Assembly (NCBI GenBank): GCA_009599575.1
Contig: VWND01000003.1
Location: forward strand, 682,001 to 746,000
Direction: 5' to 3'
Source: Blumeriella jaapii
Taxonomy: Eukaryota > Ascomycota > Leotiomycetes > Helotiales > Drepanopezizaceae
Length of the DNA: 64,000 bases
In this document: one piece after another, positions 11,030 through 22,426 of the stretch
Layout: each line of letters begins with the position of its first letter
Numbering within the stretch: the first letter of the stretch is position 1
Translations under genes and position numbers: made by a program
Notes under the pieces: generated by a model
Told to the model about the DNA's origin: nothing
Database searches by the model: none
What the model saw: only the letters and a program-made list of their open reading frames with translations

Positions 11030-12870
11030 ACGAAACGAGCTTTTATCGACTGCGGCGCGAAAAAAAACTGCGTAATCCAAAAGTTATTAATTAAATATAA
11101 ATAAAAACCAACTCAAAAACGTATTAACTTATCTACGATTGAAAAAAAAAAAGTAACTATTTACGGCACGTATACGCAACCCATTCGCGCCATTAATAAT
11201 TATAAAACAACTAAAAAGATACAAAGCGATTTCGTAGCTTACGATATAAATATCCCAAAGGTTTTATTTATTCTAAAATTCCTTTGGTTGCGAAATATCG
11301 ACCCCGCTATAAGCTTTCGAGCTAAATCGTAGCGATATCCAATCGAACGCTTATAACTTAATTTCGTTACAATTAAACGTTTCAAAAAAAAATCCAAAAA
11401 AAAGCAAGCGTTTTGTATCGTTTTAAAAAAAGCTATTGAAAAACAGCATTAATTACCCTTCAAATACAACGACTACGCCGACGTATTCGACGATACCGCC
11501 GCGGTTACCCTAGCTTTTCACCATTCTATAAAGCATCGAATAAACCTCGCGGAAAAAAAAAACCCCTCTTAAAAACCAATCTACCTTTTGTCGGAATCTA
11601 AACTCACCGAATTACGCGAATATCTCGATTCGAATTTAAAAAAAAGCTGAATAAAAAAGTCTACTAGCCCTGCCGGCGCACCGATAATATTTATACCGAA
11701 AAAAGACGGAAGTTTACGATTATACGTCGATTATAAAAATCTAAACGCAATTACGGTTAAAAATCGAATTCCCCTACCCCTTATAAGCGAAACTTTAAAT
11801 CGTTTGAAAAAAGCTAAAATATTCACTAAGCTAAACCTTATTTAGGCGTACCACCGCCTTCGAATAAAAAAAGAAAATAAATGAAAAACTGCGTTTCGCA
11901 TTCGTTACGAACACTTCGAATACTGCGTATTACCCTTCGGCTTCTCGAACGCACCAGCAACCTTCCAAGCGTATATTAATCAAGTTTTAATCGATTTAAT
12001 AAATATTACATATATAATTTATCTCGACGATATTTTAATATTCTCCAAAAACCCCGACGATCATACAAACGTAATAAAAAAAGTTCTCGAAAAACTCCGT
12101 ATTAACAAACTTTACGGAAATCTGAAAAAATATACTTTCGATACGAATACGATTAAATTCTTAAGCTTCGTCGTTACTCCTACGGAAATTAAAATAAACC
12201 TAGAGAAAATAAATAATATTCGGAAATAACCATCTTCTACTACGTGGCGAAATATTCAAATATTCTTAGGTTTCACCAACTTTTATAAACGTTTTATTAA
12301 AAACTACGCTAAGCTTTGCCGACTTATTACAGATTTTTTTAAAAAAAAATACAACGAAAAAAAATGTCGGACCCCTTTCGTTTTCCACTCGAAACGAAGC
12401 TCGCCTTTTTACTTTTAAAAAAAAAGTTTTTGCCAAACACCGATTCTACGCTATTTCGATCTTCGATTAAAAATCCAAATCGAAACAAACGCTTCGAAAT
12501 TCGCTATAAGCGGAATATTATCCCAATTGTTCGAAAAAAAAAAATACGAAAGCACGTTAGCACCCCATCGCATATTATTTAAAAAAGCTTTCTCCTATAA
12601 AACAAAAATACGAAATTCACAACGCTAAGCTAATAGCTATAATTCACGCTTTCAAATAATAAAGCCAATATCTACGTAGCGCTTCCGACGTTATCATTAT
12701 ACGTACAAATCACCACAATCTAAAATACTTCCTTACGAAAAAACGTCTAAACGAACGCCAAGCGAAATAAGCCGACGAATTAATTAAATACGATTTTGCA
12801 ATCGAATATAAAACAAAAGTTTTTAACCCGACGAATAATCTTTCCCGCCGGCCAAATTTAAAAAAAGATT
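11030..12870 (+). pseudogene. pol remnant: protease, reverse transcriptase, RNase H
   Basis: A protease-like FIDCGA (usual D-S/T-G-A) lies at about 11040-11060. Reverse transcriptase blocks follow: YVDYKNLN near 11721, LPFGFSNAPATF near 11930, and the catalytic YLDDILIFS near 12019-12046. Two Trp positions conserved in the family (before AYHRLRI and before KTAFRIRY) are now stop codons. RNase H-like sequence follows to about 12870. The catalytic motif survives although the frame does not. Confidence 0.85.
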
Positions 12871-13299
12871 TAAAAAAAAATAACGAACAGCTGCTTACGC
12901 TGCATCGTAAGCTAAAACTAATTTATTTAAAAAATTCTAAAATATTCTCCGTAATAAAAACACGCCTAAAATCGAAGCATAAACCACTTCGCGCCGATAA
13001 ATATTCGAAGCTTTTGTTAACGGAATTAAAAAGTAAAAAGCAAACGGAAAAAAGCCAAATAAAAAGCTTCTTCGCCGGACTGTTCTTTGCTAATATTACT
13101 AATTGCAAACAATATATACCACGGAGCGTAGCCGCTATATTGCTACAATCCGAAACGGCTAATAACGAGCTAGCAAAACCGATTTACAAAACTATTTTTA
13201 AATTGCAAAAATCTGATTCTTTTGTATTACAAAAAACGTACGAATCGGCCTCGCAAAGCAATCGAGCCGGATCCGAAAAACACTAGCGTATAAGCCAAA

Positions 13300-14390
13300 A
13301 TAAATTACTATATTACAAAAAACGTACGTATATTCCGAATAAAAGCGTTATTAAAAACGAAATATTAAAAATTAATCACGACGACCCGACCGCCGGCCAC
13401 TAGAGCTTTCGGCGAACGCTAAAACTGGTCGAAAAAAAGTATTTCTGGCCTGGCTTACAAAGCGACGTAAAACGTTACGTTAATACGTATAAAAAATGCC
13501 AGAAAAGCAAGCCTAAAAAGCACCGACCCTATAGCGAATTAGCCCTCTTTTCGACCCCTACGAAACCTTAGAAAAAAATAACTATAAACTTTATTACGAA
13601 TCTACTCTTTAGCAAAAAACGAAATCGTATTTACGATTTTATATTCGTTATAATAAATCGATACACGAAGCTATCGAAATACATACCGACACAAAAAACG
13701 ATTTCAGCCCCAGATTTAACTAAAATATTTATACAGCACGTTTACAAAGATTTTAACTGCCTTAAAAAGATTACTACAAACAAAAAGTCAGTTTTCACTA
13801 ATAAATTCTGATTTTTAATAATATTCCATTTATAAATACGACGTCGATTAAACACCGCTTTCCATTTTCAAACCGATAGCCAAACGAAACGTCAAAATCA
13901 AGTTTTAAAATTCTATCTTCGCACGTACTACGATTATCGACAAAACGATTAAGCTACGAAACTTGCTTTAGCCGAATTTACGTATAACAATTCGATATAC
14001 GCCTTTACGGGTTCTACCCTCTTTCGCATGCTATACGGCTTTCACCCAGAACTTAGCAGCAACGTCGAAAGCGACGTCGTAAAAAAGAAAATACCGTCAG
14101 CGGAAAAACGAATTAAAATATTGCAAAAAAAAAAAAAAATACTTAATAAAAAGCTAAAAAAAGCCAACGCGAATTATAAAAGATTTTACGACGCTAAATA
14201 CAAAAAAACTAAATTTCAAATAAACGACAAAATATTATTATCGATCAAAAACCTCCGACAGCTGCGACCTTTTCGAAAACTTTTAAATAAATATCTAAAG
14301 CTTTTCAAAATCAAACGAATTATATACGAGCACGGCCAAGCTTATCAATTCGAGCTTCCTTTTTAATATCGTATTCACGATACCTTCCAC
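13300..14390 (+). pseudogene. Integrase remnant
   Basis: An HHCC zinc-binding region is visible: an Asn-His-Asp-Asp then a Gly-His around 13373-13400, and a Cys-x-x-(Ser for Cys) around 13497-13512, next to KKYFWPGL. The core follows and includes EFTYNNSIY and MLYGFHPE near 14000-14045. Several in-frame stops break it. The last 112 codons before 14366 are still open. Confidence 0.82.
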
Positions 14391-14439
14391 GTTTCCCTAC
14401 TAAAACCTTAGCAAAATCGAAACGACACCGAGCCGAAAA

Positions 14440-14640
14440 ATAATATAATAAAATTTCAAAAATCCGAAAAATACAAAATCAAATCAATATAAATTCACAA
14501 AAATACAAAAAAGAGCCGATATTATTTAATGCGATAAAAAAGCTATTTACCAAACGAAAACTTTTAAAAGCCAAAAAACCATTTTACGAACGCAAAAAAG
14601 ATTGTAAAAAAATACTTAAAAAATACGATAAATAATAACA
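14440..14640 (+). pseudogene. Chromodomain remnant
   Basis: After the integrase a short block reads as a decayed chromodomain: the usual YLVKWKGY appears as YLMR-stop-KSY, and the later T-W-E-P appears as F-stop-K-P followed by NAKKIVKKY. Both stops fall on the conserved Trp positions. This assigns the element to the chromoviruses, whose chromodomain tethers integration to modified histone tails. Confidence 0.7.
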
Positions 14641-14884
14641 ACGGAACAGTAACAAATGCGCGCCGCAAAAGCAAAAAAAAAAAAACAAAAATATTTAGAA
14701 AACCCCAAAACCGCCGCTAAGCCAATTCATTTTCATCGTCATCCCTTTTCCCATCGTTATCGCCATCTTTTTCAGACTCAAAAGCAGCGGCAGACTAAAA
14801 AAAATTAATATCAAACGAATTCGCAAAATATTCGACTCATCCCAATCAAAGCTCTTACGATAACCGTAGTCGAATCCTGAATTG

Positions 14885-15320
14885 CAGCTACGATATGCTC
14901 GTAGAAATCCAAAATTTAATTCAATTGATCAGAATAAATCCGAGCGACGTTTTCGAAACGTCGGAAAATACGTTTTATACTAGCGTCGTTAAATAAAAAG
15001 GCCGGCGCAGCCAAAGCTTCCAAAACAGCAGCAGCCGCTAAACCGGCAAAAACGGACGCAGCAGCAGCAGCGGCAATCCGAGCCGCGGCGCGATTCGCAC
15101 GATCTCCGACTATTATAAAAGCCGAAGCGTCATCCTTTTTTAAACGATTTATATAAATGTCGTAAATAATAAAATCGACAAAAGTTTTAGCAAAAACTTT
15201 GGCTTCGGCAGCAAAAAAAAAAAAAGCGGCAGCGGCGATAGCAATATCGAAACGATTTATAAAATCGTTAAAGCCCGCGAAAAGAATTTGCGTCTCGGTA
15301 ACGCGTGCGGCAAAAATTTA
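14885..15320 (-). other. Antisense Ala-rich open frame between pol and the 3' LTR
   Basis: On the minus strand about 145 codons run without a stop, ending at a TAA near 14885, in DNA where every sense frame is broken. The product is Ala-rich with two clusters of six or more Ala, a RANRAAARIAAAA stretch, and charged KKDDASAF and FRRFENVARIYSD segments. It has no ATG, so it is open but not a complete gene. I do not recognise it. The 1.2 kb it sits in is longer than chromoviruses usually have after the chromodomain. Confidence 0.4.
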
Positions 15321-15847
15321 TAGCTAATTAAAAGCGAATTCGAATAAAAGTTTAGAAAATTCACAAAAAAGCATTAAATATGCGAAGTTCTGCAGCGGTT
15401 GCATTTTACGCTAAAAAGCTCGAAAACGCAAAAAGGCAAAAAGTCCGCTGTGATGCTTTCGCGTAAAATCAGGCGGGCGCACCGAAAGCAAATAAAAATC
15501 AAAAGCATTTTAAAAGTTCGCGGCGAACGCGGCGAAAAGCAATTGATTAAAATAAAAAAAAAGCTGATAAAAAAATAAAAAAAAAAAAAAAAAAAAAAAA
15601 AAGTTAAGCAGGCAGATAGCGGCTATTTTAAAAAAAAAAGCTTTTTTAACGAAAATACGAGCGCTACCGAAAACAAAAAAAACAAAACAGCAGAACAACC
15701 ATAATTCACGACCAAAAGCGAAAGAAACAGCTATAATTCACGACCGAAAGCGAAAAAAACCGCACGTTATTTCGAAAGCGTAACGCACGCTATACGCACA
15801 AAAAAATCAGTCGCTTTTAGGAACCAAAGGCTTAGAAGAAGGAATAA

Positions 15848-16260
15848 TATCAGAAACCAATATCACGTGTATAAGTCAAATAATCCGCCAAAACCCTCTG
15901 CTTTTTACCAATCTTCGAATAGCATTTTCTGCGGATAAGCCGTAGGGGCCGGATAGTACTATAAAAGCTGGAAATAACATTTAAATAAAACATTTTATAA
16001 GAATAATTGCTAAAAAACCAGTTATTAAGGTTATATTAAAAAAGATTGAAAAAAGGTCGGGATAAAGGCTGGAAAGCATACTAAATAAAGTTCGCCTGGT
16101 TTCCTGGAAAATACTTTTCTCGAAGGCTCCACCCCTCCTTTTGTACTTATACACGCCTCTACTAGAAATGTAGAAGGTAAAAATCAGTCTGACTATCAAC
16201 CCAATCTTATCTGAGTTTTATTGTCTGAACTAGTGTTTCCCTGCCTTTCAAATCCTTACA
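15848..16260 (+). repeat. 3' LTR of the Gypsy element
   Basis: It begins TATCAGAAACC (the first G mutated) and ends CCTTACA, followed by TTATA at 16261-16265. It differs from the 5' LTR almost only by transitions. Here the mutations concentrate in the first half, opposite to the 5' LTR. Confidence 0.92.
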
Positions 16261-16609
16261 TTATACGCTTAAGCAAAAGCTTTTCGTAAAACTAACGGTT
16301 TTCTTTTACCTTTTGCGTCTTGTTTTTTTACCTTCCGAATATAAATATTATACCGATATTTAAAAGCTGAAAAGCATATGTAAAATAGCTAGAAAGCCAA
16401 AAAAATTATATAAGCTTACTTAGTTTTAATAAAAGAATATTGTATTTGTACGATTCGTAGCCGTTTAATTAATACAATTTCTGATTGGAAATGCGTACAA
16501 AAACGATTTAAATTACTTTCACTTAATCAAAAATGAATATTCCGACGTAGAATTTCATATAATTTCTATAAATTCTATTCGAATGCAAGCTGAACTTACT
16601 TTTCTTCAG

Positions 16610-16985
16610 TTTATTATAATTAAATAACTAGCGTTGGAAGTTTTTTAATTTAAAATGCGATTATAAAAAATAATAAATTCAAACAAAACATTACGTTTTA
16701 AAACTTTTAATTAATAAAAATAAAACTTTTAACTTATAATTTAATAATAGCTTTCTGTTTTTATCATTTATCAATTTATTACAATTAAATATCTGGCGTT
16801 GATAATGTTTTAATACAAAATGCGATAATAAAAAATTAAAAATTCAACGAAAATATGTAATTTAGTAACTTTTAATTAATAAAAATGCAATTTTTAATTT
16901 AAAATCTAAAAATAGCTTTCTGCTTTTATTACCTTTCAATTTGGCGTAATTAAATAATAATATTTTAATATAAAATGCGATCGTA
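16610..16985. repeat. Subterminal 165-base tandem repeats of the DNA transposon
   Basis: Two full units (about 16610-16774 and 16775-16938) and a partial third (to about 16985) share TTTATTAnAATTAAATA, a GGCGTT box, AAAATGCGAT and TAATAGCTTTCTG. The third unit runs straight into the terminal inverted repeat. The units differ mainly by transitions. Confidence 0.75.
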
Positions 16986-17089
16986 AAAAATCATGAATTG
17001 AGATGGGACACTTGGATGCAGTGGGACACTTGCTTTCCCCCACATTATCCGAGTGCCCGCAGGATAAATGTGGGAAGGCAGCCCACTAT
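16972..17089 (-). repeat. Right terminal inverted repeat
   Basis: The inverse of the left repeat; it ends CCCACTAT before the duplicated TA at 17090-17091. It keeps normal base composition while the DNA directly inward is AT-rich. Confidence 0.9.
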
Positions 17090-17388
17090 TAACCATAACC
17101 GAAGCGAAGCGTTTTCCTAAACGATGCAGCAATCTTGCGGCGGCACCGACCAATCAACGAACCAGGCAGGCAGGCAGGCAGGTAGGTAGGTAGGTGGTGG
17201 TGTAAGGTTTTTTTTTTTTTTTTTTTTTTTTTGGTTGAGGGGATGGGGGGGTGGCAATGAGAAAATAGCATGGAAGAGAACAGCGGAGCAAAGTGGATTG
17301 GTTGTTGTTTGCAAGCTGCTGGGCTGGGGCTGGTTTGATGCTGTAGATGGATGGATGGATGGATGGATGGATGGATAATTACTGTACG

Positions 17389-17423
<35 letters not shown>

Positions 17424-18660
17424 ATATACAAATAGATAATTTGACATATAGATACATGAATACTGTACATATATACACATATGCATACATACTGTGCTGT
17501 GCTGTGCTGTGCTGTGCTCTATTGTAAAGCGCGTGTTGATGCCAAGACGCGGCTAGGTCTGGATCCGTATGTTTGTATATAATAACATACTGCACTGTAC
17601 TCTACTGTACTGCACCAAGCATCAAGTATACTTACTACACCACTGTGCCCTACGGCATGAAGGAGATCTTTTTAGAATTTTCCTTTTTACGGCTCTCGAT
17701 ACTCTATTGGTCCCGGAGTGCGAGCATGGCACGGACGGGGGCGAGGGGATTGGCACGCGCATGGTTCGTCCCTGGGTGTCTGTCCGTCTGTCTGACCGAC
17801 GGTCCGTTTGTTGACTGTTGACATTTTACATTTTCCTCTCTTGCCACGAAATTAAAGGTTTGGGGATTTTCTGGTACGGCAGCATGTACAGCACAGGGGA
17901 GGCTTGCGGTGCGTTTGATTGGAGGAGTGAGGCGGAAGGACGGTGCTGGCTGGCTGGCTGGCTGGCTGGCTGGGCTGTACTGTAAATCTGGGCGCACATC
18001 CCACCCATCATCCATCCATTTCGGGATCCAGGGTTGGTCTCGCTGGGCATTGTTTGGCCGCCGGGCTACGGCGCGGTTGGTGTTTTGGTTTTGCCTTCGT
18101 AGCCGAGAAAGGCATGATGATCAACGATGCGTCGTCGTCGTCGTCGTCGTCGCGCGTGCGTGTATACTGTACTGTACTGTACTGTGTACAAACTGTCTGT
18201 CTGTATGCATGGGTGCATGTACAAAGTGGGTTTTCCGTTCCTGTACTGTGTGTACAGCTTGGGCGCACATCCACATCCACATCCATCCACATCGGTCAAC
18301 CAAGCTTCGAGACTCTCCACCGGCCGGCATCTGCGCGGCGGCCCTAGGAGAGGGGAGCTGTGACAGGCGCCAGAGGGCCGGAGAGTACAGTACTGTACAT
18401 ACTGGGCAGGTACATGCTGTCGAGCCCGCAAGACGGCCGAGGTCGACGGCGGGCGCGAGGGGGCGCGAGTGATGGATTCCCGTCGCCGGATCTCCAGGCT
18501 GGACTTGGAGGGCTGAACAGGGCGCAGCTGACGTGGACGTGAATGCTCATGGAGGCGGGATGCTACAGACCGCAGAGTTGACTCGACTTGCAAAGGGTCT
18601 GGGAATATCCCGAGGGTCCTGCCTGTCGCTGGTCGACTGGTCGTAGGTGAGCGCGCATGT

Positions 18661-18696
<36 letters not shown>
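18661..18696 (+). repeat. Poly-G tract, 36 bases
   Basis: An uninterrupted run of 36 G on the + strand, flanked by ordinary GC-rich DNA and a short CAGCA repeat. Confidence 0.9.
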
Positions 18697-18697
<1 letters not shown>

Positions 18698-21600
18698 GCC
18701 AGCTACAGCACAGCACAGCACAGGACATACAGCACGGAATCGTGCAGATGGAGGGGAAAATAGAGTTTCTGACAGATCTGTCGACGATGCTGGGAAAGGG
18801 GAGTCGACGTGTCAGCTGTCAGAGCTGGCCATCCGCGAATCATAGGCCGCCTGCCCGTACCGCCGAATGTCAACAGTGAGGTGAAGTGTGGCACCGCCGA
18901 GGGAGATGTGGATGTGGATGAGGATGTGGATGTACTGTACAGCCCGGTACGGTATGTACCTACGATGTATGTTCTAGATCGGACATATATGTAAGATCTT
19001 ATGTACGTCGGTCTGCCTTGGCGCATCGCTCGACGCCTCGTTGATGTAATGGATGGAGGCCAGAGGATCGAATTAAGGTTTGGCCCTATCCAAGCTGTCA
19101 ACTGGCTTCGTCTGTCTTGTCATACTTGGTCGTTTCATCAGGATTTCGTAGCAAACCTGGCGCCCCGAGCATACCAGCGCCGGGCTAGCGAGCTGCGTTC
19201 AAGGGGTGGCGGGCCTGGTTCTGCGAAAGCCGTCGCGGGGGTATCTCACCAGACTTGCCCATCCGGAGAGGGGACAGGGACAGGACACTCCCTCGGAGAA
19301 AGTAAGGACGAAACGCATCGGTGAGCATCGTGCATTCCCCACTCCCCTGGTCGGTCGTGGAGGGGGCCACCCACTTGCTCGAACCGTACAACGTTGCGAG
19401 GAAGAAGCAAAAAATGCCCGATTCAGAATCGGATCTGGAGAGGAGGAAGGTCGGTGTAAGCGGACGCGGCGACGGACCGAGGGCTCCACGGTGCGATTTT
19501 AGGTTTGACACCACATCGTGGGTGAGGCGAGCTCGATGAATGCACACCCCACTCAGGGTCCTCGTGTGCTGGGCATCAATCAGATGGAAGGAATCAGGAT
19601 CCTGGAAGCTGCTTGTCACTGACAGCCGGGTGCGGAAATGACGCCGTCTCAGCAGTCGGCATGGAACGCTGGAGGAAACGACGTGTTTTGTTTTGCCGAG
19701 TCTGATAAACAACCTTCTCGCTTGCAGCCCCTTTCCCAACACGGCACCGACGGCCGTCGGGGAGCAGAGCAGTCGAGACACCTCTCTGCCCAGCCCGTAC
19801 GGACAAGTCAGCCTCGGATGGATCGCGCACCCCCTGATGCACATCGTGAGAAGAGATGGCATCCAGTCCACAAAAGTGCACATCACGCAACTCAGGGTCC
19901 TGTCCCGCATCGGCTCTGGCGCCGCCGGTCCTCGCTTCTCGCTGTCATCTGTTGACATCGCAGACCGCTCCACCAGATCGGCGCCCGTCAACTCTCGGCA
20001 CGCCCTCAGCCACGGCCCATTCCCTCACGCGCCTCTTCCGCGGCCATCCGCAAGACTCGGGACTCGAGGATGCCGAGCCCGCGTCGGGCGGCCCCGGAAC
20101 CCACCGCGTCTCAGTCGAGCCGATTTCCCCGGCTTGATACTTCCCAGTCGATCCTCGATCTGCAAGTCAGACAGGCGAGACAGGCGAGACAGGCCGCCCC
20201 CAAGACGCTAACGCGCTGGGCGGCGCCAGAAGCGGACCGCGGTGGACAGCCGCGGACTCTACGTACGTACATCGATATCCGTACAGTACAGTACCGTACT
20301 AAGTATTACAGTACAGTACTGTGTGTCGATAGCTGACGTCCAGGGTCCGGGGTTCATCGACGAGAGTTTTGCTCTCTCAAATCATAGGGTGAAACAGAGC
20401 TGCCGGTACTCGACCATGACAAATGATTCTCGGATTATGGTTTTGTCAGAGATCGTCATCTGATTCGCCGTAGGGGCAGGCATTGTAGTAAGTACTGTAC
20501 TGTACAGACAAAAGCGTTGGCGTGCTGTACGTGCTGTCTACCTTCCGTTCCGGACATGCTCTGCCTGTTCCCAGCAACGCGAAGCCCGACTCCAGCTGCT
20601 GCCTACGTACCGTACCAGGCTACGAATGGTATCCGGCGTCTCCAAGAGCCCAGAAAAACAAGGCAGCTGAGAAGCGTCCGTGGGGCTTGTAGACGCGCCG
20701 AGCTAGCTCGACTATCGCACAAGAGTCGACAGAGTGGAATTGTCCAATCGGCTGTCGGTCGTGGTGGTGGATGATGACTCGCCGTGGTGGTTGTAGATGC
20801 GATTTGCTGGCCGAGGCTGGGGTTGGAAACACTCAATCATTTAATCAAAAAAAAAATTCGAGAGAAATGGTTTTGTAGGGGAGAGTAGTGGGGGAAAGGA
20901 GGGACGGTCAAGGTGCAGAGGCAGGTGGACCAAAGAAACCTAGCTCTATAGGGGACTTGACCGGTCGAGGAAGTGAGATGTGTCGGACCAAGGTCCTTGT
21001 GGTCGAGGAGATTCTACATGCGGTGTTATCGAAATCGAGATCCAATTGCGGGAACGGGGTAGATCTGATACTTCTCTTTACACTCGGTGGTCTTGCTTTT
21101 GGTGACGGCTGATCAAAAGGTGCTATCACGACTTAGGGCTACCCTTGATAGGTAGAAATAAAGACAACGAGGAAAGCAAGAGAGCATTGGAGCGAATGGA
21201 TAGATGTATCAGACAGTTTCTGACCACCAAGAAAGGCAGCGACTCTGTTCTCTACTACTACTATTAACGATTTGCACTTCATACGATTGAGAGAATCCAA
21301 CGTTTAAGCACAATGACTTTCTACTAGTTCCAAAGTGATGGTGTATCCTTCAGTTCGCTCTACAAAAACACAAGACAAACAATACCTTGGGAAGCCACGA
21401 CATCAGTATTCCGATCCTGGACAACAGTAGTAAAGTCTGCGGCTTCATCCACCCCACAAAAGAGAAAGAAAGAAAGCGTAACTCGTCCCTGGAAGAACCG
21501 GTTCAAGACCAAGTAACATTCTCAACTCCAACCCGCCGAAGAAAACTCGACCAGCCCACCAACGTCAAACCTTGTAAACACTACTGTGCTACCGTACAGA

Positions 21601-22372
21601 AACCCCAAACTGCGAATCCCCACCCTGGATTCCTGTATGTCGTATGGCCGTACTCCTCCTACTGTACTTGTATCCGGCACGTCACCTGACCCTTGGCTGA
21701 CTCTGCACAACAAATGCAAGAGAGAGCAAGAACGAAGAAGTGCGCCCTCGGGATGGCAACTCGACGCCTGGCCGGGTCTTGGTCGAAGAGCTTGGTGTTG
21801 TGACGTGTAGGACTTGCTCGAGATCAGTCGAGCACGGGAGAAAATACGTGAGGTGTTATTCAGAGCGTTTGTTGAATCGAAGATCAAAAGGATCAGGGAA
21901 CGCTCGGGTCAGTGCCGAAAGCGATGTGTCGTTTTTTTGTGTGAGAGGAGGGGGGGGGGGGGGTGAATATGGTGATAAAAAGCCTTTGGTTTATCTTTGA
22001 GCATCGGCATATGAAACGCCCATTGCATTACTTGATCAAGTAAGTTTTTTTTTTCCTCTTTTGGTCTCTCGGGATTGGGTTTTGGATGGATACTTCTGGA
22101 TGATGTTGTACTGGTGAAATGTCTGGCATGTTTTTAAAACCGATCGATTGATTTGGGAGAATATGCTGGGAGAAAGGAAATGCGTTGGCCAGTGGAATGT
22201 CAGATCAGCTATTCAGGTGCTGTGTTGTAAGAAAACAAAACGGTTATGAGTCCCAGCTTTGAAAAAGAGGTGCGATCTCAAGATCTTCACTACAGGTGTC
22301 TTGTCTCTCTAGGCCTATATATGGATAATATACAGAATGAAGCCGATAATGGTCCGCGCTTGTGGAAGAGAC

Positions 22373-22374
<2 letters not shown>

Positions 22375-22423
<49 letters not shown>
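22375..22423 (+). repeat. Poly-G tract, 49 bases
   Basis: The longest of the three G runs, 49 bases, lying 300 bases downstream of the 3' end of the terpene synthase gene. Confidence 0.9.

Positions 22424-22426
<3 letters not shown>

Larger units (their letters stand above)
8903..16260 (+). mobile_element. Ty3/Gypsy chromovirus, complete but inactivated by hypermutation
   Basis: A 7.36 kb retrotransposon with 414 and 413 base LTRs and the 5-base target duplication TTATA at 8898-8902 and 16261-16265. The internal order gag, protease, reverse transcriptase, RNase H, integrase, chromodomain is that of Ty3/Gypsy chromoviruses. Every domain is broken by stops, many where a conserved Trp codon has become TAG or TGA. 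A purine tract precedes the 3' LTR. I could not identify a tRNA primer-binding site after the 5' LTR. The element sits inside the TIR transposon, so it arrived later. A clean solo LTR of the same family is at 50901-51301. Confidence 0.92.
8365..17089. mobile_element. TIR DNA transposon (TA target site), hosting a nested Gypsy element
   Basis: Both ends carry the same inverted repeat, starting ATAGTGGGCTGCC. TA is duplicated outside it (8363-8364 and 17090-17091). Without the nested retroelement (8903-16260) and one copy of its target duplication it is about 1.4 kb. That is too short for, and shows no, intact transposase, so it is a non-autonomous or gutted element. TA target duplication fits the Tc1/mariner-pogo superfamily; I infer this from the target site only. 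The flanks rejoin into a third copy of the local GTTGTTG...AACCGAAGC repeat, which gives the empty site. The interior is AT-rich from hypermutation while the outer ~110 bases at each end are not. Confidence 0.85.

Noticed and set aside
8490..16970. AT-rich block as mitochondrial DNA, centromere core or horizontally acquired DNA
   Set aside because: LTRs, target duplications and decayed gag-pol explain it fully; base composition comes from transitions.
19185..19991. 268-codon minus-strand frame
   Set aside because: No domain, no splice context, and a competing plus-strand frame over the same bases.
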